Below are positions 44,958 through 54,412 of a stretch of DNA of 64,000 nucleotides, piece after piece (within the stretch, counting starts at the first letter, position 1; each line of letters begins with the position of its first letter). The notes beneath the pieces were generated by a model. That model had not been told where the DNA came from and searched no databases. It saw only the letters and a program-made list of their open reading frames with translations. The stretch comes from CAYNRG01 sp047973125 (GTDB lineage Bacteria > Bacillota_I > Bacilli_A > Erysipelotrichales > Erysipelotrichaceae). The position numbers and the translations under genes are program-made. Location: contig JBKEBK010000022.1 in the NCBI GenBank assembly GCA_047973125.1, positions 119,111-183,110 of the forward strand, in the 5' to 3' direction.

Positions 44958-46457
44958 GTGGGTGTTGTTTTAGAGTTAAAAAATATTACTAAAGAGTTTC
45001 CAGGAGTAAAAGCATTAGATAATGTTTCATTTAAACTTCTTAAGGGTGAAGTCTTATCTATTGCTGGTGAGAATGGTGCTGGAAAATCTACCATAATGAA
45101 TATTATTTCAGGATCTTTGAAGCCTAGTAGTGGAAAAATATTTATAAATAGTAAAGAGACTGAAATTAAAGATTTATCTCATTCACAAAGTTTAGGTATT
45201 AGTATTATTCATCAAGAGCTTAGCATTATTCCAAATATGAGTGTTGCTGAAAATATTTATGCACTACATGAACCACAAAAATATGGTTTAGTTGATGATC
45301 GTAAAATGATAAAGAATGCTTCTGATTTACTAAGAAAATTAAAAATGGACATTGATCCTACAATATTATGTAGTCAATTGCCAGTTTCAAAGCAACAAAT
45401 GGTAGAGATTGCTAAGGCCCTATCTTTTGATCCTGATATTATCATAATGGATGAGCCAACTAGTGCACTTAGTAGTGATGAAACATTAAACTTACTCAGG
45501 ATAATTAAAGATTTAAAAGATAATGGTAAATCTATTATTTATATTTCACACAAGTTAAATGAACTCTTTGAAATATCTGATCGGATTGCAGTCTTAAGGG
45601 ATGGCTTGTTGGTTGATAGTAAAGATGCTAAGGAAATAGATGAAGATCATTTAGTTAGCTTAATGGTAGGAAGAGAAATGAAAAATATCTATCCTGTAAA
45701 AGATTTCCTTTATGTTAGTGAAGATAATTGTATTGAAGTTAAAAATTACACGTTAGACAATAAGTTTTATGATATAAATTTTACAATAAAGTCTGGAGAA
45801 GTACTAGGTTTATATGGTCTTATGGGATCAGGTAGAACCGAAATTGCTCAGGGTATATTTGGAATACTGAAAAAACAAAGTGGTGAAATACTATTAGATG
45901 GAAAGAAGATAGAAATTAATTCGCCTTATGATGCTATACAAAATAAGATAGCATTTGTTACAGAGGACCGTAAAACTGAAGGGTTGATATTAAATGCTGA
46001 TATAAAGGAGAATGTTGTCTCAAATAGTATAGATAAAATATTAAATAAGTTTGGATTAATTAATAATATTAAAGAGTGTGAAATGGCTACAAGTTATGTA
46101 GAAAAACTTCGAATTAAGACACCTTCTATTGATCAGTTGTTATGTAATTTAAGTGGTGGAAACCAACAAAAAGTTGTACTAAGTAAATGGTTTGAAATCG
46201 CTCCTAAAGTTTTGATTTTAGATGAGCCAACAAGAGGGATAGATGTTGGTGCTAAGTATGAAATATATGAGTTTATAGTTGAGTTAGCTAGAATGGGTAT
46301 GTCAATCTTACTTATTTCCTCTGATTTACCAGAAGTATTAAATATGTCAGATCGTTTATTAGTTATAAGAGATAATCGGATAATTAGTGAAATGGATTCT
46401 AAGAAAGTTAGTCAAAAAGATGTAATGTTGGCAATTACAAAGGAGGGAATTTGTTAG
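44958..46457 (+). CDS. Sugar ABC transporter ATPase, two-domain (RbsA/MglA type)
   Basis: A 499-aa fused ATPase of the monosaccharide CUT2 class. First half: Walker A GENGAGKST, Walker B IIMDEPTSAL. Its LSGGQ-like signature is degenerate (LPVSKQQMVEIAKAL). Second half: GLMGSGRTE in place of Walker A, with an intact signature NLSGGNQQKV and Walker B LILDEPTRGIDVG. This asymmetry is normal for RbsA/MglA. GTG start after AAGGAGG; followed directly by the permease. Confidence 0.95.
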   Translation: MGVVLELKNITKEFPGVKALDNVSFKLLKGEVLSIAGENGAGKSTIMNIISGSLKPSSGKIFINSKETEIKDLSHSQSLGISIIHQELSIIPNMSVAENIYALHEPQKYGLVDDRKMIKNASDLLRKLKMDIDPTILCSQLPVSKQQMVEIAKALSFDPDIIIMDEPTSALSSDETLNLLRIIKDLKDNGKSIIYISHKLNELFEISDRIAVLRDGLLVDSKDAKEIDEDHLVSLMVGREMKNIYPVKDFLYVSEDNCIEVKNYTLDNKFYDINFTIKSGEVLGLYGLMGSGRTEIAQGIFGILKKQSGEILLDGKKIEINSPYDAIQNKIAFVTEDRKTEGLILNADIKENVVSNSIDKILNKFGLINNIKECEMATSYVEKLRIKTPSIDQLLCNLSGGNQQKVVLSKWFEIAPKVLILDEPTRGIDVGAKYEIYEFIVELARMGMSILLISSDLPEVLNMSDRLLVIRDNRIISEMDSKKVSQKDVMLAITKEGIC

Positions 46458-47420
46458 ATGATTAAATTAGAAAAGTTTAAAAACAATAAAGTTTTTAAAA
46501 CTTATGGTGGAACAACATTAGCATTAATGTTATTAATATTTTTGTTTTCACTATTAAGTCCTTATTTTTTAAAGATGAATAATATTATGAATATATTACT
46601 TCAAGTTTCAATAATTGCTATCCTTGCCGTAGGGATGACCTTTGTTTTAATGATCGGTGAAATTGATTTATCAGTAGCGTCAACTTTAGCACTTAGTGGA
46701 GTCTTGGTAGGGGTGCTAGTTGAAAAGGGGATAACGTCAATTATTGCTATAGCATTGGTTATATTTTTACTAGCTATTACAATAGGATTATTTAATGGTG
46801 GTTTAAGTGCAAAGTTTAAGATTCCAACATTTATTGTAACAGTTGCATCAATGCAGATAATAAGAGGTATTGGTTATGCTACAACAGATTCAAAGCCAAT
46901 TGCAATTTCAGATAATTTTCTAATAGCTATTGGAAATTTTAAAGTATTTAATGTTATACCACTTCCAATAATAATTATGTTAGTAATTGCTGTAATTGCT
47001 CATGTAATATTATCAAAAACAAAGTTTGGAAGACAATTAAAAATGATTGGTGGTAATAAAAAAGCATCAATTTATTCAGGTATAAAAGTTAATAAGATGC
47101 AAGTTTATGTCTTTATGATTTCAGCAATGACTGCTGCAATAAGCGGCATTCTTATGGCATCAAGACTATATTCAGCCCAACCAAATGTTGCTCAATCGTA
47201 TGAATTAGATGCGATTGCATCAGCAGTACTAGGTGGCACTAGTTTAAATGGTGGACAAGGAACAATTCTTGGAACGATCATTGGAGCAATTATTATGGGT
47301 GTTGTTAATAATGGAATGAATCTTATTGGTTTAGAATACTTCTATCAACAAATCGTAAAGGGTGTTATTATAGTAATAGCAGTTTTAATTGATGTAAGAA
47401 GTAAAAGAAGGGTAATATAA
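46458..47420 (+). CDS. Sugar ABC transporter permease (RbsC-like)
   Basis: A 320-aa CUT2 permease with about 8-10 TM helices. Marks: VGMTFVLMIGEIDLSVAS, PTFIVTVASMQIIRGI, GGNKKASIYSGIKVNKMQVYVFM and AVLGGTSLNGGQGTILGTIIGA. It starts immediately after the ATPase stop, with the AAAGGAGGG ribosome site inside that gene. Partner of the preceding ATPase and binding protein. Confidence 0.95.
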   Translation: MIKLEKFKNNKVFKTYGGTTLALMLLIFLFSLLSPYFLKMNNIMNILLQVSIIAILAVGMTFVLMIGEIDLSVASTLALSGVLVGVLVEKGITSIIAIALVIFLLAITIGLFNGGLSAKFKIPTFIVTVASMQIIRGIGYATTDSKPIAISDNFLIAIGNFKVFNVIPLPIIIMLVIAVIAHVILSKTKFGRQLKMIGGNKKASIYSGIKVNKMQVYVFMISAMTAAISGILMASRLYSAQPNVAQSYELDAIASAVLGGTSLNGGQGTILGTIIGAIIMGVVNNGMNLIGLEYFYQQIVKGVIIVIAVLIDVRSKRRVI

Positions 47421-47421
47421 T

Positions 47422-48378
47422 ATGGATATAATTACAATTGGTGAATTAATAGTTGAGATGGTAGCAGATAAAATAGATCAAGGATTTGATAAGAAAGGGA
47501 TGTTTCATGGGCCTTTTCCAAGTGGGGCTCCTGCAATCTTTATTGATCAAGCTGCAAAGTGTGGTAGTACTTGTGGCATGATTGCAGCAGTTGGAAATGA
47601 TGGTTTTGGAAAACTTGCGATTAATAAATTAAAAAGTGATGGTGTTGATATAACAAATGTAAAAATTTTAAATGACCAGACTACAGGAGTGGCATTTGTT
47701 ACTTATTACAATGATGGTCAAAGAGATTTTATCTTTCATATTGAAAATTCTGCTTCAGGTCAAATCATCGTAGATCAAAGTTATAAAAATATGTTTAATG
47801 ATTGTAAATATTTTCATATAATGGGCTCATCAATTTATAATGAAAATATCCAACAATCAATTTTAATGTGTTTAAATTTACTTCCAGAAGAAACTAAAAT
47901 TACATTTGATCCAAATATTAGAAAAGAAATGCTAAAAGATAAGAAAAGAGTTATATTTCTGAAGAAACTTTTAGAAAAATCACATATTATTTTAGCTGGT
48001 AAAGATGAGCTCTCATTCTTATTAGAAAGTGAGTCATTAGAAGAAAATATTGATACATTATTTAATGCTATGCTTGCAGAAATAGTAGTGGTTAAATATG
48101 GATCAAGTGGATCAACCTTATACTTAAATAATGGTGATCAATTTAAAATTGATTCATACAATGTAGTTGAAGTGGATCCAACAGGTGCTGGAGATTGTTA
48201 TGCTGGTACATTCATTAGCTTATTGAATTTGGGTTACAAGTATGAAGTTGCTGCTAAATATGCATCATTAGCAGGGGCTATGGCAGTAAGTAAAAAAGGA
48301 CCGATGTCAGGGAATATGAGTGTATTAGAATTAGATGAAATTATTAAATGCAATAATTTTGAAAATATCAAACTATAA
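47422..48378 (+). CDS. PfkB-family carbohydrate kinase
   Basis: A 318-aa ribokinase/fructokinase-family enzyme that would phosphorylate the imported sugar. N-terminal GELIVEMVAD, substrate loop AAVGNDGFGKLAINKLKSDGVD, and the ATP/anion-hole signature VDPTGAGDCYAGTFISL with catalytic Asp near 256. It starts 1 nt after the permease stop as the last gene of the operon. Ribokinase, fructokinase and KDG kinase activities are all possible. Confidence 0.92.
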   Translation: MDIITIGELIVEMVADKIDQGFDKKGMFHGPFPSGAPAIFIDQAAKCGSTCGMIAAVGNDGFGKLAINKLKSDGVDITNVKILNDQTTGVAFVTYYNDGQRDFIFHIENSASGQIIVDQSYKNMFNDCKYFHIMGSSIYNENIQQSILMCLNLLPEETKITFDPNIRKEMLKDKKRVIFLKKLLEKSHIILAGKDELSFLLESESLEENIDTLFNAMLAEIVVVKYGSSGSTLYLNNGDQFKIDSYNVVEVDPTGAGDCYAGTFISLLNLGYKYEVAAKYASLAGAMAVSKKGPMSGNMSVLELDEIIKCNNFENIKL

Positions 48379-48492
48379 AATAATAATATTAGATTATAAA
48401 TCACTATCATTTTTATAAAATGACGCTAAAATTTGTATATAAATTTCTTCTTTACAAATAGATGTGGATAATGTAAAATTAATAGTGCTTAT

Positions 48493-48569
48493 GGCGGCCG
48501 TGGTGAAGTGGTTAACACTCTGGATTGTGGCTCCAGTATTCGCGGGTTCGATTCCCGTCGGTCGCCCCA
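48493..48569 (+). tRNA. tRNA-His (GTG)
   Basis: Complete cloverleaf: acceptor GCGGCCG (48494-48500) pairs with CGGTCGC, anticodon stem CTGGA/TCCAG with loop TTGTGGC (anticodon GTG), T-arm GCGGG/CCCGT with TTCGATT. The extra G at 48493 faces discriminator C, the histidine identity mark. CCA is encoded. A Q-modified tRNA, matching the queuosine genes in this window. Confidence 0.97.
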
Positions 48570-48577
48570 TAGTAAAT

Positions 48578-48606
48578 AAAAACCCTGAAAGTAAGGGTTT
48601 TTTTAT
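48578..48606 (+). terminator. Terminator after tRNA-His
   Basis: Stem AAAACCCT / AGGGTTTT with a GAAAGTA loop and a long T-run. Confidence 0.85.
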
Positions 48607-49052
48607 GTTCATCCTATAAACTATTTTAATTAGTGTTTTTTGGATGATTGCTTTAAAAATTATAAAAAAAAGATAAGGCACAGACACCCTCAACCGCATT
48701 ATACTCTATTTTCATAAAGACTTTTAATGACCAAAGGTAGTAATCCTTATCTATATAAGTACAGTAACACAGTAACTACACCAATTTCAAGAAATTTTAC
48801 AAATGCTTTAGCATCCCCCAAATCCTATTTCTTTATAAAATTTTTGAAATATAAATTGTTATATATGGATGCTTTTTCACATGACTTAACTGTATTGCAT
48901 CTTGTAAAAAACTATTTAAATATTTATATTAGGACATTATATTATTACAATAATTAATTAGTACAAATAAATAACTTTTGCTAGGTTGCATTGTATGTTT
49001 AGATAGTATATTATTTACTTAATGCGTGTAAAAATATAAGGGGGAAATAAAA
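48607..49052. other. Region between tRNA-His and cas9
   Basis: No gene supported. The last 70 bp hold the cas9 promoter. On the minus strand around 48720-48810 a coding-like stretch (AFVKFLEIGVVTVLLYLYR then stop) hints at a decayed gene. The plus-strand 76-codon frame at 48727 has no ribosome site. Confidence 0.4.
48986..49014 (+). promoter_or_regulatory. Promoter of the cas operon
   Basis: TTGCAT (48986-48991), 17-bp spacer, TATTAT (49009-49014), 38 bp before the cas9 start codon. Confidence 0.6.
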
Positions 49053-52000
49053 GTGAAATACGAGGACTATACAGTTGGTTATGATTTAGGAATTACATCT
49101 ATTGGGTGGTCATTAATAGATAATAAAAGCAAAAATCTTATTGAATTTGGAGTTAGAAAATTTGATGAAGCTGAAGCAGCATCGAGTGCTAGACTTAATC
49201 GAAGTGCAAGAAGAACTCTTCGAAGAAAAAAATGGAGACTTAATCAACTGAAGTCTGCTTTTAAAGATTTTAAGTTGTTGAATGATGATTTTTTTGATGA
49301 AAATGGAAATTTTGATACATCATTAAATCGCAAAATCGATGATTCTATTTATCATTTGCGTAAAAGAGCTCTTACAAGTGAAGTTAGTCCAAAGGAGTTG
49401 TTTTTAAGTATATATAATATTGCTAAAACAAGAGGGCATTTTCTATTAGAAACTGTAGATTTCACTCAAAATGATACTCTAACTCCTGAATTATTTTATG
49501 AAAGATTTTGCGTACTAGCAGAAAGATTTGTTAGTTTTATTGATAGAGAGAATTTTGAAAAACTAGTTTTAAGTTCTATATATAATTCTCACGTAAAAGT
49601 AAATGAAATAAAGGACATCTTTAAAAATCATAATTTTGTAGATATAGAAGAAGATAAGTATGCTCAAAACCGTTTACTCTTAATGGTTAAGCTACTTATG
49701 GGTAATAACATTAATTTAGAGGAAATTGATGAAGAAATAGCGTTGGATTCTATATCTAAAAAAAATATAATTGATCTGAAAAAGAATATTGATTCATTAA
49801 ACGATTTTCTTTTAGAAATTGTTGAAATCTATGATATGTTGGAAACGACACGCATCTTAAAAGAATATAGTTATCTATGTGAGAAACATGTTGATGCAAT
49901 TGATAGTGTTGCAGAAATTCAAAAGAAAATGAAAAGTAATCCTGAAGGCTTTGAGGAAGATAAAAAAGAAATTCAAAAGTATATGAGTGTAAGTGATAAA
50001 AAACTTGGAAATAAATTAAAAGTTGTAAAAAACATTCAGAATGTCTATCCAAATGGTCTTTATGTAAAAGAAGTTATGGGGATACTAAAAAATCAGAAAA
50101 AATATAATAAAAAGATAACTGATGAATTTATTGATATTTGTTGTATGATAACAAGAGCGAGAATCCCATATTATATTGGTCCATTATCAGATAAAGCAAA
50201 AAATAATTGGTTAGCTAAAAATGAAGGTAATTTTAAGTACAGTTATGAATACAGTGCTAAAAGTTTGATAGATGAGTATGAGACAATTAAAAAGTGGAAA
50301 GAGGCGATGATTTCAAGATGTACTTATTTGCCTCAGGAATTTGCTATGGCTAAAGAATCTTTTGTTGCGGAGTTATTTGTAATCTTGAATGAATTGAATA
50401 TTCTTTATGCAGAAGATGAAAATGAACAAAGATATTATCTAACAAAAGATGATAAATACAGAGTTATAAATGAATTGTTTTTAAAGAAATCTAAAGTTAA
50501 GTTTGATGATGTAAAGGATTTGTTGAACTTAAAGCACTTTGGAATAAATAAAAGTAGTAAAAGTTCAAGAAAGCAATTTAATAAAAACTTTACTGTTTAC
50601 CATAAAGTGGTAAATGTTTTAAGTGACCTAAAAATAGATGATATTAAAACTTTTATTTCTGATAATCAATGTATTGATAAAATAGAAAAAATAATTGAAG
50701 TTTTATGTTTGTATGATGAAGAACTTGGAAAAATTGAATATTTTAAAAATACAATGGGATTTAGTAATGAAGATGCAGAAAGACTTTCACGTATTAATAC
50801 AAAAGACTTTATGAGTCTTAGTAAGAAGTTTGTAAGTGAGACACCAATGGATTCTGATGGACATAGTCTTTTAGAAAAATTATTTGAAGATAATACTTGT
50901 GAATACACCAATGAACAGATGACTATAATAAATATGGCTCATGATGAAAATGGTGAGAAAATAGACTACAGTAGTAATAAATATGAAGCAATTTTAAATG
51001 ATAACCCAGAATTGGGTATGCATTTACTAATGGATGAGAATAAACCATTCATTCCAATACCTCGACCAGTAATAAGAGCGTTAAATGAATGTTTTAAGGT
51101 ACATAGTGAAATTATCAAAATTTATGGCACTCCTAAAAGAGTGGTACTTGAAACGGCAAAAGACATGAAAGATATGGATTTAAGTGGCAAGGAGCCTAAA
51201 AAATATTTTGAAAAAATGGAAGAACTACATAAATATCTACTTGATCAATTAAAGGAAAAGAAAATTAAACGCACGATTGAAAAATTTGATCAGCTAAGTG
51301 GATATCTTGAAAGAAATAGAAAAAAGATCGAGTTATATATTAGACAGAATGGAAAATGTCTGATTACTAATAATCAAATTGTTCTTAGTAATCTAGATTT
51401 ATATGAAATGGATCATATACTACCTAGGGGCTTTGGAGACAATTCCATGAACAACTTATTGTTGTTGCATCGTGATGTTAATAAACAAAAATCTAATAGA
51501 ACTCCTATAGAGTATATAAGATCAACAAATGGAGAGTATAGTGAAAGAGATTATCGCCAAAGCGTAAATGATTTATTTGAAATGAAGCTAATATCAGAAG
51601 AGAAGAAAAATAGATTGTTACTGGAAAATCAAGAAGATGCTATGGGTTTTGTTAATAGAAATCTAGTTGACACACGTTATATTGTTAAAGAATTTACATC
51701 AATTTTAAAAGCGTATTCAAGCCATCATAAGCACAATACAACGTACGTTTCTTTAAAAGCTGGATTCACTAGCATGTATCGTTATGCACTAAATCTTTAT
51801 AAAAGTAGAAACTATGGACTACAACATCACGCTCACGATGCATCAGTAATTATTGTTGTTGATAAAGTATTATCAAAAATATATCCTAAATACGATAGTA
51901 AGGGTGATAGCAAAGAATATAGAGAATTTTTAACTTCAATTGAAAATAAGTATAATGATAAAAGAGAAAATAAAAATGCAAGAGATTTAAACAAAGACTT

Positions 52001-53042
52001 TATAATATATGGATATAAAAAAGCTTTTGGTCATGGCTTTAGAGATCATAACAGTTTTATTAATCAAGTTAGAAGTAGTACCCCACTTATTTCATATAAA
52101 GTAGATAGAAAGTATAAGGGGGAATTCTTTAATGCAACTATTCGCGCTCAAAGTAAAAAAAATCTAAAGGCTCCGTTAAATGTTCTTGGTATCAATGATG
52201 ATAAAAGAGATTTTTCTTCGATAAATTGTGCAGCGGTAGATTTTTATAAAATAACAAATAAAAAAGGAAAAAAGAAACACTTTTCAGTGCATATTCCTAA
52301 AGTAATTGTAAATGATGCTGGAATGATAGATCAAAAGAAATATTTGACCCTTATTAAAGAACATTACAAATATAAAGAATTGTTAGATGTAAATGGAGAG
52401 CTTATAAAGGGTGCGTTTAGGCTACGTATGAGAAAAGGGGATATCTTCTATGATACCCAATTTAAACAGCCGATGTACTATAATATAGGAAGTATCGCAG
52501 ATAAAAGTTTAGAGAAAAAAATAGTGACGATATTTTCTTATGATGATGTTATAAAGCTAATGGATGAGGTAATCTTTAAATATAAAAATGATATTAGAGA
52601 TAAGGATGTATCAGATGATGATGTTAAAAAAGAAGTTGAATCGTATCTATTTAGCGAAGTTTTGCAATCAAATGAAAAGTATGATAAGTTTTTTGGAGCA
52701 ATAAAATCAGAACTTTACAAAGAAGAAACTAATATTTACGAGTGTATTAAGAATGCTTGTTACTTGGCACATTTGCTGATTAAAATGTGTCTTGATGATT
52801 TACCATCCAAAATTAATGATCGAAACAGGCCTGTTGTTAATAGAAATGGGTTGGAAGAGGATGCACAGTATGTTAAAGTAGTTTATTCACCATTAGGAAT
52901 TAGGTATAACAGGGAAGAATCTGAAAATGTGAGTGAAGATGGTGAACTAATAAGAAATATTAATTTAAGGATTAGTGGGCCTAAAAATGGTGGGAAACAC
53001 TTTAAATTGATAAAGAAAGAAGAATTTACTTGGCAATTATAG
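49053..53042 (+). CDS. cas9: CRISPR-associated endonuclease Cas9 (type II-A context)
   Basis: RNA-guided DNA nuclease, 1329 aa. RuvC-I YDLGITSIGW (D11), arginine-rich bridge helix ARLNRSARRTLRRKKWRLNQ (about 46-66), a helical REC lobe, RuvC-II VVLETAKDM (E700), HNH LYEMDHILPRGFGD...NLLLLH (H788) and RuvC-III GLQHHAHDASV (H925/H928, D929). The remaining 400 residues hold the PAM-interacting region, which I cannot match to a known type. All catalytic residues are present, so it should be active. GTG start 8 nt after AAGGGGG. Followed by the tracrRNA and cas1. Confidence 0.97.
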   Translation: MKYEDYTVGYDLGITSIGWSLIDNKSKNLIEFGVRKFDEAEAASSARLNRSARRTLRRKKWRLNQLKSAFKDFKLLNDDFFDENGNFDTSLNRKIDDSIYHLRKRALTSEVSPKELFLSIYNIAKTRGHFLLETVDFTQNDTLTPELFYERFCVLAERFVSFIDRENFEKLVLSSIYNSHVKVNEIKDIFKNHNFVDIEEDKYAQNRLLLMVKLLMGNNINLEEIDEEIALDSISKKNIIDLKKNIDSLNDFLLEIVEIYDMLETTRILKEYSYLCEKHVDAIDSVAEIQKKMKSNPEGFEEDKKEIQKYMSVSDKKLGNKLKVVKNIQNVYPNGLYVKEVMGILKNQKKYNKKITDEFIDICCMITRARIPYYIGPLSDKAKNNWLAKNEGNFKYSYEYSAKSLIDEYETIKKWKEAMISRCTYLPQEFAMAKESFVAELFVILNELNILYAEDENEQRYYLTKDDKYRVINELFLKKSKVKFDDVKDLLNLKHFGINKSSKSSRKQFNKNFTVYHKVVNVLSDLKIDDIKTFISDNQCIDKIEKIIEVLCLYDEELGKIEYFKNTMGFSNEDAERLSRINTKDFMSLSKKFVSETPMDSDGHSLLEKLFEDNTCEYTNEQMTIINMAHDENGEKIDYSSNKYEAILNDNPELGMHLLMDENKPFIPIPRPVIRALNECFKVHSEIIKIYGTPKRVVLETAKDMKDMDLSGKEPKKYFEKMEELHKYLLDQLKEKKIKRTIEKFDQLSGYLERNRKKIELYIRQNGKCLITNNQIVLSNLDLYEMDHILPRGFGDNSMNNLLLLHRDVNKQKSNRTPIEYIRSTNGEYSERDYRQSVNDLFEMKLISEEKKNRLLLENQEDAMGFVNRNLVDTRYIVKEFTSILKAYSSHHKHNTTYVSLKAGFTSMYRYALNLYKSRNYGLQHHAHDASVIIVVDKVLSKIYPKYDSKGDSKEYREFLTSIENKYNDKRENKNARDLNKDFIIYGYKKAFGHGFRDHNSFINQVRSSTPLISYKVDRKYKGEFFNATIRAQSKKNLKAPLNVLGINDDKRDFSSINCAAVDFYKITNKKGKKKHFSVHIPKVIVNDAGMIDQKKYLTLIKEHYKYKELLDVNGELIKGAFRLRMRKGDIFYDTQFKQPMYYNIGSIADKSLEKKIVTIFSYDDVIKLMDEVIFKYKNDIRDKDVSDDDVKKEVESYLFSEVLQSNEKYDKFFGAIKSELYKEETNIYECIKNACYLAHLLIKMCLDDLPSKINDRNRPVVNRNGLEEDAQYVKVVYSPLGIRYNREESENVSEDGELIRNINLRISGPKNGGKHFKLIKKEEFTWQL

Positions 53043-53058
53043 AAAACTACTGTATACT
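53030..53058 (+). promoter_or_regulatory. tracrRNA promoter inside the cas9 tail
   Basis: TTGGCA (53030-53035, within the last cas9 codons), 17-bp spacer, TATACT (53053-53058). Predicted start of transcription near 53065, just at the anti-repeat. Confidence 0.65.
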
Positions 53059-53063
53059 TAATT

Positions 53064-53146
53064 TATAAACAATAAACAAGTTAATTAGCCGATAGAATAA
53101 AATTAATTTGTAAACTTTAAAAGCTAGTAATTGTGCTAGCTTTTTT
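53064..53146 (+). ncRNA. tracrRNA
   Basis: Positions 53063-53098 match the reverse complement of the 36-nt CRISPR repeat at 29 of 36 places, including an uninterrupted 16-nt run (53064-53079). Two of the differences still pair as G-U. The mismatches cluster opposite the GGGA of the repeat, giving the expected bulge between lower and upper stem. A 20-nt linker and a terminator hairpin follow. Encoded on the same strand as cas9, between cas9 and cas1; about 82 nt. Pairs with crRNA for processing and Cas9 loading. Confidence 0.88.
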
Positions 53147-53148
53147 AT
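53119..53148 (+). terminator. Terminator of tracrRNA
   Basis: Stem AAAAGCTAG / CTAGCTTTT with loop TAATTGTG and T-run; serves as the 3' hairpin of the tracrRNA. It also partly separates cas9 from cas1 transcription. Confidence 0.85.
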
Positions 53149-53163
53149 TTTAACTAAAAGAAT

Positions 53164-54072
53164 ATGACTTGGAAAACAGTCATTATTAATGAAGAGTGTG
53201 TAGTATCATTAGCATTAAATACAATGAAAGTAAAAATTAATGGTGATTATTTAAAAATACCTATTGGAGATTTACAAACTGTAATTTTCTCGCATGAGAA
53301 AACAACAATTACAATCCCTTTATTATGTTGTCTTATAAAAAATAATGTTGGGGTTATAATAAGTAATCAGAAAAAAGATCCAATAGGTATATTTTTACCA
53401 TTTAATCAACACTCACTTGTATTTAAGCAACTGAATAAACAATTGAATTGGAAGTTAACACAAAAGAAGAAGTTATGGAAAAAGATTATCAAAGATAAAA
53501 TTAAAGGTGAAATTAAGATATTGGAGTATTTGGAAAGTGAAAATAAAGTATTAAATAAATTAAATGTTTTTTTTGATGATGTTAAAAGTGATGATAGCAC
53601 GAACCGTGAAGCAATGGCTGCACGGTTATACTACTCTTACATATTCGGTAATGATTTTGTAAGGCATACTGAGACAACAGTTAATTTCGCCTTAGACTAT
53701 GGATATAAGATAGTTGCTTCATATATCTCAAGATTACTTGCATCAAGAGGATACTTAGTCCAATATGGTATCCACCATATTGGCTCTAGTAATCCGTTTA
53801 ATTTGACATATGATTTTATTGAAGTTTTTCGAGTTTTTGTTGATTTACTAGTTTTAAATATTGTGGATTTTGATGGAACTTTTAAAATGGAACATCGTCA
53901 TGAGTTGGTAAATATTTTAAATTACACAGTTACACTTCAGAATAAGAAACAGAGGTTATCAAAAGCAATAGATATTGTTGTTGATTCATATCTTGCTTTT
54001 CTATCTGAAGAAGTTGATACAGTGGTATCACTGGATTACACAAGGTTTCACTTATTCCATGATACAAAATAA
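53164..54072 (+). CDS. cas1: CRISPR integrase Cas1 (type II)
   Basis: Metal-dependent integrase that, with Cas2, inserts new spacers at the leader end of the array. 302 aa, the normal size. Catalytic residues are intact: E149 (STNREAMAARLYYSYIFG), H205 (GIHHIGSSNPFN) and E220 (YDFIEVFR), the same numbering as in S. pyogenes Cas1. N-terminal beta domain and C-terminal helical domain present. No strong ribosome site is seen before the ATG. cas2 overlaps its 3' end. Confidence 0.96.
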   Translation: MTWKTVIINEECVVSLALNTMKVKINGDYLKIPIGDLQTVIFSHEKTTITIPLLCCLIKNNVGVIISNQKKDPIGIFLPFNQHSLVFKQLNKQLNWKLTQKKKLWKKIIKDKIKGEIKILEYLESENKVLNKLNVFFDDVKSDDSTNREAMAARLYYSYIFGNDFVRHTETTVNFALDYGYKIVASYISRLLASRGYLVQYGIHHIGSSNPFNLTYDFIEVFRVFVDLLVLNIVDFDGTFKMEHRHELVNILNYTVTLQNKKQRLSKAIDIVVDSYLAFLSEEVDTVVSLDYTRFHLFHDTK

Positions 54073-54412
54073 ATTTATGAGATTACTAATATTCTTTGAT
54101 TTACCAACAAAAACAGAACTGGATAAAGCTGAATATCGTAAATTATCAAAATCATTGAAGGAACACGGATTTATACGTTTGCAATACTCTGTATATTCTA
54201 AATTATGCATTAATTCGATGGCAACAATTACGGCTAAGAAAAAGTTCGAATCATATTGTCCTGTAAAAGGAGATGTACGCTATCTTGTATTAACAGAAAC
54301 ACAATACCAGTCTATAAAACCGATATCAAAAAAATACTCATTAATCGAAGCAATTACTTGTAATAACAGATTATTAATAATAGGGGGTGATAATGATGAA
54401 GATTTGGTGTGA
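54059..54412 (+). CDS. cas2: CRISPR-associated protein Cas2
   Basis: Structural dimer of the Cas1-Cas2 integration complex. 117 aa with ferredoxin-like fold: MRLLIFFDLPT first strand, YRKLSKSLKEHGFIRLQYSVYSK, and VRYLVLTETQYQSI. The ATG at 54059 (MIQNKFMRLL) overlaps cas1 by 14 nt and resembles the SYRYMRM-type starts of II-A Cas2; ATG 54077 is the alternative. An in-frame ATG at 53975 lies deep in cas1 and is rejected. Confidence 0.93.
   Translation: MIQNKFMRLLIFFDLPTKTELDKAEYRKLSKSLKEHGFIRLQYSVYSKLCINSMATITAKKKFESYCPVKGDVRYLVLTETQYQSIKPISKKYSLIEAITCNNRLLIIGGDNDEDLV

Noticed and set aside
48394..48699. 101-codon minus-strand frame
   Set aside because: It is antisense to tRNA-His and its terminator.
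48727..48957. 76-codon plus-strand frame before cas9
   Set aside because: No ribosome site and low-complexity composition; not conserved-looking.
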